In this document: positions 9,013 through 18,700 of the stretch, one piece after another | Position numbering within the stretch: position 1 is the stretch's first letter | Layout: each line of letters begins with the position of its first letter | NCBI GenBank assembly: GCA_016708725.1 | Contig: JADJFE010000013.1 | Location: 62,001-126,000 of the forward strand | Source of the DNA: Candidatus Aalborgicola bjergmarkensis | Lineage (GTDB): Bacteria; Pseudomonadota; Gammaproteobacteria; Burkholderiales; Burkholderiaceae_C | Reading direction: 5' to 3' | Length of the DNA stretch: 64,000 nucleotides | Notes under the pieces: model-generated | What the model was told of the DNA's origin: nothing | Databases searched by the model: none | What the model saw: the letters and a program-made list of their open reading frames with translations, nothing else | Translations under genes and position numbers: made by a program

Positions 9013-11391
9013 TCAGCTTCGCGGCTTGAACCAGTACTTGGTGGTTTGGGCCTCCCGTGAACCGGAGTAGCGTCGCTTGAGCAGATTGAAGGCCTGTTTC
9101 GACAGTTTCCCGGCGGAAGGTTCAGCGCACCAGTTCATACGGGTCAGGTGGACGGCTTCGCGCAGCAGGCCCGGTACGCGCTTGTCGTCCGGGAATGCCG
9201 CCGCAAAATCGAGTACGTTCTGCATCCAGGCCGAATCCAGGTCGGGATGGGCGGCCAGCGTGGCGCCTTCGCTTTTCCAGGCGGCAAGCGCTTCGGCGGA
9301 AAGCAGGCGCTGGGCGAAGCGGCCGAATTGGCGGCGGCGATCACTGTTTACCAGGTCGTCGGTCGGCGATTTTGCCTGCGCGATGCTGCAACCCGAGACG
9401 ATATTGGCGCCGCGCGCCAACAACCCGCTTTCGAGCAGGAAGGCAGGGTCGTCCGTGATGCTTCGCAGGCGGACGTAGTCGTCCCGCCTGGCACTATCCT
9501 CGAAACCAGCAAGAACGGCCAGCGCCGCCCGCGCTTGCGCTGCATCCTTGCGCAACACGGCGCGCGACCAGGCCAGATAGGCTACCTGTTGGCGCAAAGC
9601 GGCAGGCCAGCCAGAGGCTGTCGCTGTGTCCAGGAGCGCGGCAAAGGGCAATTCGGTTTCCAGTATCCAATGGCTGTCGTAGTCCCAACCCCAGATCGGT
9701 GGCGCTACTGGTCCGGGTGCGGACTGCAACAGCGTATCGCGGTCAAACGCCACACCCTGCTCGCGCAAAGCATCCTGCCAGAACTCGGCCAGGCTTTGGG
9801 CATGCCAGAGGCGGTATTCACGAACGCGGTTGCGGGCCGAGTAGTCGCTGGTCACGTCAGGCCGCGCCAATAACACTTCGGCAACACGCAAAGCCTCGTC
9901 GCGGTCGCCCAGCCGTACCCGGTGCAGCATGAAACTCGCCGCACCCGGATGCGCATCGGGAACCGCCGCCAGGGCTTGCAGCAGCGCAGCTCGCTGTGGG
10001 GAATCGCATTCGGCCAGGGCTGCGGCGCTGAACAGCCAGGCGTACTGGTCTGGATTCCTCTGGAAACGGCGCAAGGACTCCTCGCTCCACTGGCGCCGAC
10101 GGCATTGGGCTTCCTGATCGTCTGGAAAGTCGGACTTCGGTATTGGCTTGGCCTTGGCCGTGTCGCGTGTACAAGGTTGATCGGTCGGGTCATAGCCATT
10201 TACCAGCCCGGCCAGCCATTCGCCCATCGCCTCGCTTGGAGGGAATTGGCGGTGCAGATGGATATAGTCCGAGGCCATGCGGCGAAAGTCCGCCGCAGCG
10301 ATACCTGGCTGCGCCAATTGCCCGGCCAGTTTGCGAAACTGGGCCGACGGATCGAGGCGTGCCCCGACGAGTGCGTCCAGGTCGAGCAAACGGCGGATTT
10401 CCGCAGCGTTCTCCCGCTTCCTGGCCAGTTTTAGGGATTGTGCAATGTCGTCATGCAGCTTTCTTGCCTCGTCTTGTTGGTGTGCCCGGATGGCCGCCCG
10501 CTGGCGCAGGCATTCGGGTGTCCCGCAGGTATCGTCAAAACCGGCGGAGGTGACCAGCTGCACCTCGCGCAGACGGGCTCGAAAGGCGAGGTACATGCCC
10601 CATTCGCGCCACGGCGAATCTTTGTCGCGGGCGATGCTGACAAAAGCGCTCGCCGCTTGCGGGTAATTGCCCTCGTAAAACAGTGCGGATGCCCGCTGGT
10701 AGGCGCGATCCTTGACCAGCAGAAGCGGCGCGTCGGCGGGTGGGTCCGGTAGTGACATGTCGGGCAGCAGAAAGCCCTTGGCGTACCCCGGGTGCAATGA
10801 CCGCTGGTTGGTGGGCAGGTCGGTCCGGTAGTAAGCCGGTCCGAGCGGGCAACGGGCAAAGACCCGTTGCTGGGCGGCGAGCCAATCGCGCAGGGCTGGG
10901 CTGTTGGCGCCCCACGCCTTGCGGCGCAGGGCAAGCGTGCGCCTGGCCTGTTGCAGGCTGTCGCCCGGACAGTTTTCGAATGCGCTCCATGCGTTGCCAC
11001 GGGGCAAAGACGCATCAGGGTTTATGGCACCGAACAACGGTTCCTGGGTAACGGGCTCTTCTCCAGCGGTCGCAGCAGGCGTGGGGGCGCTGTAGTCAAT
11101 CGGTGGCGTGGGATAAACGAAGGTGTCTTCAGCGCCAGCCGGGATGCTCAGGCCGTTGAACCGATACCAGGCCAGCAGCAGCGGTTTTCGCCACCAGCTT
11201 GCTTCGACCACGCCGAGGCTACCGGCCAGCAATTCTGCCGTTGGCCGTGCCGGTCCCCAGGGCGAATTGAACTCGGGGGGCGACTCTTCGCCGGCGCCAG
11301 AGGCGTGTGCAAGCGATGCTGCGGTCAACAGCAACATCAGCACAATAGCGGAAAAAAGCAGACGGGACACGGAGCATCGGGTGTGGTGCAT
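9013..11391 (-). CDS. Exported helical protein of unknown function (792 aa)
   Basis: I do not recognise the family. The start at 11391 gives a clear Sec signal peptide: a basic N-terminus (MHHTRCSVSR), the hydrophobic core LLFSAIVLMLLLTAASL, and AHA-S cleavage near residue 31. An upstream in-frame start would add a 43-residue Arg-rich shadow sequence. The mature protein is rich in Ala, Leu, Arg and Trp with amphipathic helices reminiscent of TPR/Sel1-like repeats, and contains several spaced Cys. It starts 8 bases after the DUF3142 gene stop, so the two form an operon. A periplasmic or surface role is inferred from the signal peptide only. Confidence 0.75.
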   Translation of the reverse strand: MHHTRCSVSRLLFSAIVLMLLLTAASLAHASGAGEESPPEFNSPWGPARPTAELLAGSLGVVEASWWRKPLLLAWYRFNGLSIPAGAEDTFVYPTPPIDYSAPTPAATAGEEPVTQEPLFGAINPDASLPRGNAWSAFENCPGDSLQQARRTLALRRKAWGANSPALRDWLAAQQRVFARCPLGPAYYRTDLPTNQRSLHPGYAKGFLLPDMSLPDPPADAPLLLVKDRAYQRASALFYEGNYPQAASAFVSIARDKDSPWREWGMYLAFRARLREVQLVTSAGFDDTCGTPECLRQRAAIRAHQQDEARKLHDDIAQSLKLARKRENAAEIRRLLDLDALVGARLDPSAQFRKLAGQLAQPGIAAADFRRMASDYIHLHRQFPPSEAMGEWLAGLVNGYDPTDQPCTRDTAKAKPIPKSDFPDDQEAQCRRRQWSEESLRRFQRNPDQYAWLFSAAALAECDSPQRAALLQALAAVPDAHPGAASFMLHRVRLGDRDEALRVAEVLLARPDVTSDYSARNRVREYRLWHAQSLAEFWQDALREQGVAFDRDTLLQSAPGPVAPPIWGWDYDSHWILETELPFAALLDTATASGWPAALRQQVAYLAWSRAVLRKDAAQARAALAVLAGFEDSARRDDYVRLRSITDDPAFLLESGLLARGANIVSGCSIAQAKSPTDDLVNSDRRRQFGRFAQRLLSAEALAAWKSEGATLAAHPDLDSAWMQNVLDFAAAFPDDKRVPGLLREAVHLTRMNWCAEPSAGKLSKQAFNLLKRRYSGSREAQTTKYWFKPRS

Positions 11392-11399
11392 GGGATAGC

Positions 11400-12128
11400 C
11401 TAATGGGTTGGAGTGTGTAGCGGTCGCCGGGTCCGGTGACCGAGAAAGAGATAGCGACGTCCTGGCAGCGCCTGCGGCCAGGGCGGTTCGTCGTCGGCCA
11501 GGCCGTGGGCCTGTGCGCAACGCGGCTCGGGAACGGTGACGGCACTGCGCGCTTCATAATCGGGGCGTGCCCGGCCAAGACGGAAGTACATCGGAACCAC
11601 CTCGTCGGCCGGAATGTCACCCAGCCAGCGATCACCATAACACCAGCTGGCCAGGGCTGTGACCGAGAGCCGAACGGTTTCAGGCAAGGCAGCCCTGGTC
11701 GCTTCGACCGAGGCACGCCAGAATTCGCGCTCTGAACGGCGTACCTCGAAATCGAGCTGAATCCAGGGAGCGTTGCCACGACTGGCCGCGTTGACCACGG
11801 CATCGCGCAGGGCATCGCGCTGCATCGTATTGCCGACAAAGGGTTGCGCGTGGTCGATCTCGACGTGGATGACCGGGAGTATGGGCGTGGCTTCGGGTAG
11901 AAACAGGGCGCTGCGGCGTGCTTGGCGCAGGTGGCCAGCGCCCGAAAGGAGAACGTGTGTCACCACCACCGCCGCGCCGACACCGGGCGCTGGAGCCGGT
12001 AATTTTGCAGCTGGTCGATCCCAGTACCACCAGAATTCAGCGGGCCAATCTGGCGCAGTCCGCGCAGTCGCCGACCAGACGATTCCCGCCGCCATCAGCA
12101 CAACTTTCAGCTTTCCGGAAGATGGCAT
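11400..12128 (-). CDS. DUF3142 domain-containing exported protein
   Basis: The 242 residues match what I know of the DUF3142 family: PILPVIHVEID near 85, WIQLDFEVRRSEREFW near 125, LSVTALASWCYGD near 155, and a DEVVPMYFRLG segment near 178. The fold has been suggested to resemble a glycosidase TIM barrel; no substrate is known. The N-terminus KVVLMAAGIVWSATARTA is a probable signal peptide. It is followed at once by the 792-residue exported protein, suggesting joint action in the envelope. Confidence 0.75.
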   Translation of the reverse strand: MPSSGKLKVVLMAAGIVWSATARTAPDWPAEFWWYWDRPAAKLPAPAPGVGAAVVVTHVLLSGAGHLRQARRSALFLPEATPILPVIHVEIDHAQPFVGNTMQRDALRDAVVNAASRGNAPWIQLDFEVRRSEREFWRASVEATRAALPETVRLSVTALASWCYGDRWLGDIPADEVVPMYFRLGRARPDYEARSAVTVPEPRCAQAHGLADDEPPWPQALPGRRYLFLGHRTRRPLHTPTH

Positions 12129-12138
12129 GGGTTCTTGA

Positions 12139-12173
12139 AGGTCAAAGGATCAAAGGATCAAAGGATCAAAGGA
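12139..12173. repeat. 8-bp tandem repeat (GATCAAAG)n
   Basis: About four units of GATCAAAG lie upstream of both the minus-strand DUF3142 gene and the plus-strand ATPase gene. Slippage here could alter promoter spacing. The remaining gap (12174-12304) is AT-rich and probably holds the ATPase promoter, but no clear -35/-10 pair could be fixed. Confidence 0.75.
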
Positions 12174-12304
12174 TAACAGCGTCGCATGTTTTGGGCGATT
12201 GCGCCCGTCAGACGAGCGCAAACAGCTATGGATTGAATAGCATTTTTAATACGTAAATATCAACGTACAATTGTTTCATCGTATAAATGAGGACCAAGAG
12301 CCGT

Positions 12305-13504
12305 ATGAAACCCAATCCAGGTGGCCAGCTTGCGCCGCAAGACATCGTGGGGCGCGACGCGCTGATTCAAGACCTGAAAGACGTGCTGGAACAGCAAAGT
12401 GTGTTGCTGGTGGCCGAGCGGCGCGTCGGCAAAACCCACGTGCTGGAAAAATTCAAGACCATGGCACCTGCAGGGTGGGTCATCATCAAGCGTGACCTCG
12501 AATCCGTGCGCAGTGGGCGCGAATTCGTCGAATGCACCATGGCCGACCTGTATCCCCATCTGGAAACAAAAACCAACCTGCGCAACTGGTTGCAAAACCT
12601 GGGAGAACAGGCGGGCGGCGCCCAGTTTGGCCCCATCAAACTGCCCAACTTCACCCACCGCCCCTGGAAACAGGTGTTGTACGAAGCCATCGACCATCTA
12701 CACCAGAATCCCGACATAGAACGCCTCATTTTCCTGTGGGACGAGCTGCCCTGGATGTTGCAAGGCATTGCCAAGACCAACCCGACAGAAGCCATGGAAT
12801 TGCTGGACACGCTGCGCACCTTGCGCCAGCAAGGCGGCAACAAGCTGCGCATGGTATTCACAGGTTCCCTGGGCCTGCATCACATCATCCGCACACTCAA
12901 GACGCAGGGCTACGCCAATGCCCCCATCAACGATATGCAGTTGGTAGAGGTCAAGCCCCTGTCCACAGCAGATGCCCAAGGTTTGGTGCAAAGGCTCTTG
13001 ACCGATAGCCAGCTCCAGGTCGAACACCCCGACCTGTATGCCCGGACGGCGCAGGCTGTGGACTGCATGCCCTACTACATACACCACGTGGCAGCGGCAC
13101 TCGTGCGCACGCACCGGGGCCGCTCCGAAAAACTCGATTGGGCTGCCGTATCGGCGACGATTGCCCAAAGCATCCAGGCCCCGCATGACCCGTGGAACCT
13201 GCAGCACTACGAGGAACGCACCCAGGAGTATTACGGCACCCAACGCCCACAAAGCCTGGCCTTGCTGGATGCACTGGCTTCCAGCGCCGAACCACTTTCC
13301 ATTACCGATACCATCAAGCGCGCCAGGGGAACCCATCTTGACGTGGAGCCGCGAGAGTGGCAAGACCTGATCCGATTGCTGCAACGCGACCACTACCTTG
13401 TGCGTGACGACGGCGGCAATCTGGCTTTCAAATTCGGCGTCGTCAAACGTTGGTGGGTCTGGCACCGTGGCTTGCCAAACCCTGCACAAGGGAGGCAAGC
13501 ATGA
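12305..13504 (+). CDS. P-loop ATPase 1 of a coupled pair (STAND/archaeal-ATPase-like)
   Basis: This is a 399-residue ATPase. Motifs: Walker A AERRVGKTH near residue 40, Walker B LIFLWDELPW near 142, a sensor-like MVFTGSLG near 183, and a C-terminal segment ending FKFGVVKRWWVWHR. That last pattern is typical of STAND-type or archaeal-type ATPases. ATG 12305 (MKPNPGGQLAP) was chosen; ATG 12287 in the same frame is possible but has no ribosome binding site. The stop overlaps the ATG of the next ATPase (ATGA), so they are made in a fixed ratio. The biological role is unknown. Confidence 0.75.
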   Translation: MKPNPGGQLAPQDIVGRDALIQDLKDVLEQQSVLLVAERRVGKTHVLEKFKTMAPAGWVIIKRDLESVRSGREFVECTMADLYPHLETKTNLRNWLQNLGEQAGGAQFGPIKLPNFTHRPWKQVLYEAIDHLHQNPDIERLIFLWDELPWMLQGIAKTNPTEAMELLDTLRTLRQQGGNKLRMVFTGSLGLHHIIRTLKTQGYANAPINDMQLVEVKPLSTADAQGLVQRLLTDSQLQVEHPDLYARTAQAVDCMPYYIHHVAAALVRTHRGRSEKLDWAAVSATIAQSIQAPHDPWNLQHYEERTQEYYGTQRPQSLALLDALASSAEPLSITDTIKRARGTHLDVEPREWQDLIRLLQRDHYLVRDDGGNLAFKFGVVKRWWVWHRGLPNPAQGRQA

Positions 13505-14961
13505 ACCTTGCCGTGAACGCCACAGGCCGCGCACTGTACCTCTCGCACTTCACCCCCAGCATGATGACCCCGCAGACGCTGGAAACCATGCTCGTGCAAC
13601 GCGAACCCCTGCTGGCACGCGGCGTGGACAATGTCGTTGAGAGTTTGCGCACGGGGAGTGCCCACCACACCCTGTTGGTCGGCCCGCGCGGCATTGGGAA
13701 AACCCACCTCATTGCACTGATGCACCACCGTCTCTCACAAAATACCCTGGTACAAGAGCAGGCGCTGATCGCCTGGATGCGCGAAGAGGAATGGGGTGTA
13801 ACCAGCTTTTTTGAACTGGTCATGCGCATACTGCGCACACTGAACCTCAGCTACCCTGCGCTGCAAATTGCACAGCGCACCCAATCCATTCTTGACCTGC
13901 CGATCAAAGCCGCCGAACGGCAAGCCGAAGCGCTCTTGCTGGAGCTGCTGGGTGACAAGCGGCTGGTGGTACTTCTTGAAAACCTGGACGACCTGTTTGA
14001 ACAAATGGGCGACCAAGGCCAGAAAGCCTTGCGTGCCTTCTTGCAAAACCACAACAAGCTGGTGCTGGTCTGCACCAGCCCGGCCTTGTTTGCCGGGGTC
14101 AGCCTGCAAAAATCGGCGTTCTACGGCTTCTTCGACATCGAACCACTCCAGGAGCTGGACTTTGAAGACGTGGTGCAACTGCTGCACAAAGTGGCCCAGG
14201 AGCGGGGTGACCAGGCGCTGGCTGACTTCATCGCCACACCCGAAGGCCGGGCACGCATACGCGCCGTGCACCACCTGGCCGAAGGCAACCCACGCATTTA
14301 CATCATCTTTGCCCAGTTTTTAAGCAAAGAGGCGCTGGATGCGCTGGTACCCGCGTTCATGCACACCCTCGACGAACTCACGCCCTACTACCAGGCCCGC
14401 ATGAAAGACCTCTCGGGTCAGCAGCGCAAGATCGTGGAATACCTCGTCAACTACCGGGGAGCAGCTCCGGTGAAGCAGATCGCCAAAAACTGCTTCATCA
14501 CCCAGCAAACCTGCTCCAGCCAGCTCAAGCTACTCAAAGAGCGGCGCTATGTGCGCGCCATAGAACAAGGGCGCGAGAGCTATTACGAGCTATGTGAGCC
14601 GCTGATGCGCCTGTGCATGGAGGTCAAGCAACAACGCGGCGAGCCCATTGGCCTGTTCGTGGAGATGCTAAAAACCTGGTATGGCGAGGCGGAGTTGCAG
14701 CAGCAAGGCATCGAACCCAAACCCAAGACACAGTTGGCAGAACTTGGTCGCTGCAAAGACAAAGACGCACGCATGGCGCTACTCCAGGAAATTGCCCAGC
14801 CGCAAGCAGTCTGGGGCCGCATGTCTGCGGCGTTGGCCCATTTCCTACACACAAACGATAAAAAGTCCTTGTTATCCCTTCCGACCGAGGAGCGCAAATT
14901 GCTTCTCCCGGTAGTGGAGCACTGGAGTCCAAAGGATGCGCCTTCCTCGCCTGCGCAATAA
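13501..14961 (+). CDS. P-loop ATPase 2 of a coupled pair, with C-terminal winged helix
   Basis: The 486-residue protein starts at ATG 13501 after GGGAGG; an upstream in-frame ATG lies inside the preceding gene. Motifs: Walker A VGPRGIGKTHL near residue 62, Walker B VVLLENLDDLF near 160, and a sensor region VLVCTSPALF near 190. From about 310 comes a winged-helix-like stretch (IVEYLVNYRGAAPVKQIAK, then SQLKLLKERRYV), like the DNA-binding part of ORC/MarR-related STAND ATPases. Together with ATPase 1 it looks like a two-component NTPase module, possibly in DNA transactions or defence; this is inference. Confidence 0.75.
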   Translation: MNLAVNATGRALYLSHFTPSMMTPQTLETMLVQREPLLARGVDNVVESLRTGSAHHTLLVGPRGIGKTHLIALMHHRLSQNTLVQEQALIAWMREEEWGVTSFFELVMRILRTLNLSYPALQIAQRTQSILDLPIKAAERQAEALLLELLGDKRLVVLLENLDDLFEQMGDQGQKALRAFLQNHNKLVLVCTSPALFAGVSLQKSAFYGFFDIEPLQELDFEDVVQLLHKVAQERGDQALADFIATPEGRARIRAVHHLAEGNPRIYIIFAQFLSKEALDALVPAFMHTLDELTPYYQARMKDLSGQQRKIVEYLVNYRGAAPVKQIAKNCFITQQTCSSQLKLLKERRYVRAIEQGRESYYELCEPLMRLCMEVKQQRGEPIGLFVEMLKTWYGEAELQQQGIEPKPKTQLAELGRCKDKDARMALLQEIAQPQAVWGRMSAALAHFLHTNDKKSLLSLPTEERKLLLPVVEHWSPKDAPSSPAQ

Positions 14962-15002
14962 CTGTTGAAAACCTTTGCAGCTGCGACAACCGCTCTTGCA
15001 CC

Positions 15003-15193
15003 AACATACTACGTTTTCAGTAGCTGTCCCCGCTCGTCCCACGGGGGCTGTAGACCGATTTGATACTAAATTCAGGCCAAATCGAGGCTAAAAACGTGCC
15101 CCGGAGGCTTGCGGGAAGCATCTGTAGTGCGGTTTTGGCGTTTTTGATATCACGGGTGATATGAAACTGGCGTTATTCCATGCGATGCATGCA
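15003..15193. repeat. Long dispersed repeat, copy 2
   Basis: It fills most of the gap between ATPase 2 and the minus-strand cassette. It has the same orientation and landmarks as copy 1, and is closer to copy 3: both have GATACTAAATTCAGGCCAAATC-like text and GCATCTGTAGTGCGGTTTT. It ends with the ATATCAC-GG-GTGATAT dyad followed by GAAACTGGCGT. The remainder to 15277 shows no feature. Confidence 0.85.
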
Positions 15194-15277
15194 GGGGAGG
15201 CCCCCGCTGCCGCCCTGGGGTCAGGGCAGGCACGGGGGCCTGCCCCTACGACGGATTCCATGCCACGACAGTGGCGT

Positions 15278-15721
15278 CTAATTCCAGGAAATAAGCTTCT
15301 TGATCAGGTCCTTCAGCAGGCGGGTGTCCGTCGGCTTCTTTTCAATCTTGAGGGTCCATTTGCCCTCCTTGTCGCGCTCAAAACGGACATGGGTCTGGAG
15401 CGCTACCAGAACGGCTGACACGAGCAGCGCCGTTTCGGCGGCGGCAAAGCGCTCGGTTGCCGGACTGTCGAGCAGAAACTCCATGCCTGCTCGCTGCTCG
15501 GCTTCGCTTGCCAGCACCAGCAACACGGCGCGAGCCACCTCGCCGCCACTTGCCGCCGCTGCCGACTCTGCGTCGAGCCCCAGCGCCGCACGGAGCTGAT
15601 CCCGCGTTGATTCGTCAAGCACATCAGGCGCCTCCGTCTTCGGCTGCGCGCGCGCAAAACGCTGAACCAGCGCCATGGCAGCGGCATCGTCAAGCGTTGC
15701 AATTCGGTCTTCCAGTTTCAT
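15278..15721 (-). CDS. Small companion protein of the CHAT-STAND-TPR gene
   Basis: I cannot name the family. The start at 15721 (MKLEDRIATL) is set by a strong AAAGGAGG. The 147 residues have an Ala/Glu-rich helical N-terminal two-thirds, a hydrophobic helix TALLVSAVLVALQ near 100, and a basic tail with FERDKEGKWTLKIEKKP ending LLKDLIKKLI. It begins 37 bases after the CHAT gene, so it is almost surely cotranscribed. By analogy with operons where a CHAT protease sits beside its substrate, it could be a cleavage target, regulator or membrane-acting partner; that is inference. Confidence 0.7.
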   Translation of the reverse strand: MKLEDRIATLDDAAAMALVQRFARAQPKTEAPDVLDESTRDQLRAALGLDAESAAAASGGEVARAVLLVLASEAEQRAGMEFLLDSPATERFAAAETALLVSAVLVALQTHVRFERDKEGKWTLKIEKKPTDTRLLKDLIKKLISWN

Positions 15722-15758
15722 CTTGCCTCCTTTGTGTAAGAGCATGCATGCCAATTCC

Positions 15759-18700
15759 CTACGTCGGCTTACGTTCGGCCTCGACGCGCTGAAGCTGGCT
15801 GCGGGCTATATCGGTGCTATGCTGGTCTTGCAGGCGCTCAAATATCTCTAGCGCCTTGCGGCACCAGCCCTCGGCGGCAGCGAAGTCGCGCCGCTCCTGG
15901 GCCACCATGCCGAGCTGGTGGTAAGTGATCGCTGCCCCGTGCTCGTCACCCAGGTGCTCCTTGATCTCAAGGGACTTGCGGTACCAGCCCTCGGCGGCAA
16001 CGAAGTCGCGCTGCTCCTGAGCCACCCTGCCGAGCTGGTGGTAGGTGCTCGCCGCCCCGTGCTCGTCGCCCAGGTGCTCAAAAATCTCCAGCGCCTTGCG
16101 GTACCAATCCTCGGCGACAGCGAAGTCGCGCCGCTTCTGGGCCACGATGCCGAGCTGGCCGTAGCTGCTCGCCGCCCCGTGCTCGTCGTCCAGGCGCTCA
16201 TTGATCTCGAGGGATTTGCGGTACCAGTCCTCGGCGACAGCGAAGTCGTGCCGCTCCTGGGCCACCCTGCCGAGCTGGTGGTAGGTGATCGCCGCCCCGT
16301 GCTCGTTGCCCAGGCGCTCCTCGATCTCGAGGGACTTGCGGTACCAGTCCTCGGCGGCAGCGAAGTCGCGCCGCTCCTGGGCCACCATGCCGAGCTGGTG
16401 GTAGGTGCTCGCAGCCCCATGCTCGTCACCCAGACGCTCCTTGATCTCGAGGGACTTGCGGTACCAGTCCTCGGCGGCAGCGAAGTCGCGCCGCTCCTGG
16501 GCCACCACGCCGAGCTGGTGGTAGGTGCTCGCCGCCCCATGCTCGTCACCCAGGCGCTCATTGATCTCGAGGGACTTGCGGTACCAGCCCTCGGCGGCAG
16601 CGAAGTCGTGCCGCTCCCCAGCCACCCTGCCGAGTTGGTGATAGGCCCCGGCGACCAAATCCTCGCGCCCTTGCCGCTCGCATGTCGCGGCAAAGACTGC
16701 GAAACGCTGCTGCGCCAGCGGCAGGTTACGCCGGTTCTGCGCATAGGCGGCAAGCGCCTGCATCAGCGCCGCGTAGAACGTCAACTCGCCTGCGGCCTCG
16801 GCCAGGGCCAGCGCGCGCTCGAAGCTGCCGCCGAAGAGATGGAACAGCGGTCGCTGCTCGTGCAGTTCCTTGGGTACGTAGTCGTCCGCCAGACCCGCCA
16901 TCACCTTGACGAACGCCCGCTGCCAGGCTTCGGACTGCTCTGCGGGTAAGAGTTGCGCCGTCCGCGCCCGCAGGTAGCGTGCCAGGGCCGGGTGCAGCTC
17001 GAAGACCTGATTGCCGATGCCGCGCACCAGCCCGGCGACCTCCAGCAACTCGAGTGCCCGGACGGTGTCGGCGACCGCAAAAGGCTGTTTTGCCTCTTCG
17101 GCCATGGCGGCCAGGAGGTCGGCGTTCACATGGCCCTCGTGCAGCCCGATGGGCACCAGCAGGGGCCGTAGCGCTGTCGGCAGTCCGTCCTCGACGTAGC
17201 GAAGTGTGGCGTACAGGCGCTGCTCCACCGGGTCGGTGCTGTCGGCCTGGGGCACGTATTGCTCAAACGCGCGCTGCAGATGCGCCGCGCTCGTCGTACC
17301 GAGTTTGGGCAGGATCGCGCGCATCATCAGCGGGTGACCTTGCAGTGCGTCGATCAGGTCAGCCGTGTGCTGGTCCTTGGCGTCGAGCCGCAGCCCCTGG
17401 TCGGCGAGAATCGCCTGGGCCAGCGCCAGACGCTCTTCGCCCCGCAGGCCTTGCAGCGCGACGCGGTAGCAGGCGGTCATCCCGAGCCAGGCTTCGTCGC
17501 TGCGGCTGGTGATGAGCACCTTGGTCCGGCTGCCGCGCAGGGCTTCGAGAAACAGCTTGAGCGCCTGGCGGTCTGCGGCGGGCAGGGCTTCTGCGGCTTC
17601 GCCGTCGGCATCGGCCATGCCGCTGGCGCTCTCGAAGTTGTCCCAGACGATCAGTACGGGATGCTTGCGTAGCGCCTCGGTCAACGCTGGCCATTTCTGC
17701 GTGTCGGGCAGGGCCATCGCGTTGGTACCGAACAGCTCTTCCACCAGACGGTTGCGCAGGTAGTCGAAGGAGCGCACCTCGGCCAGGGATTGCCAGATGA
17801 TCCTGTGCGGCAATCCCTGGGTGTGCGCCAGCCATTCGATGTAGCCGCGCGCCAACGTGGTCTTGCCCACGCCCCCGAGACCATGGACCAGCAACCCCGC
17901 AGGCGGGCGGCGGCTGGCGCGTTCCAGCGCAAGCACCGCGCTGTCGCGCCCGATCAGCCCATGCGGGGTATGGCTCGCACCGATCCGGGCTTCCTCCGGG
18001 ATTTCGGCTGCGTCACGCACCGCGCGCGGCGCTTGCGCGTCGAAACTCAGCGCCAGCGGGTCTTGCTGGTAGAGCACCGGCACCAGCCAGTCGTGCAGCA
18101 CGATCCCGCCTTGGCGCTGCGGCCGTTCCAGCATCTTCTGGCGCCCGGCACGGGTTGCCTCGGCGACGCTGCCGGAGTCGAACAACCGCTGGTAAAACGC
18201 CGGCAGGAATTCCTTTGCCGCGCTGACGTACAACGCATAGCCCATCGCCACCACGCTGCGCACGCCCGCCTTGAGCAGCGCGGTAGCCACCGAGGCGAAG
18301 GCGTCCTCGGCGGCGGCCGTCAGCATGGCCGACTGGCAGGCGTTGAGCACGACGATGGGAATGCGGTGCTCGCGCATGAGCTGGCTCAGTTGCGCCGCAG
18401 TGACCGGCGCTGCGCTGCCGTCGTCGTGCTCGAACACGAGCTGCCCCTGCGGGCCTGCAAAGCGCGCACTGTTGCCGGCGCTGACCTGACCGAAGCCGCC
18501 GTGGCCGTCGAAATGCACGATGTGGTAGCCACCCGGATGCGCTTGCAGTTCGCGGCGCAAGGCTTCGAACGTGGGCGGGCGCAGCACTTTGACCTGGGCC
18601 GGCAGATCGGCATCGTGAATCAGTTCGACCAGCGGGCGCGAGATGCTGCGGTAGGCCACGTCGTCCCGGTACGGGCGCGCTGTCACCAACAGCACGTGGA

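Noticed and set aside
15850..16690. Regular repeats that could suggest a CRISPR array
   Set aside because: The 120-base units are coding TPRs without distinct spacers, and no cas gene is near.
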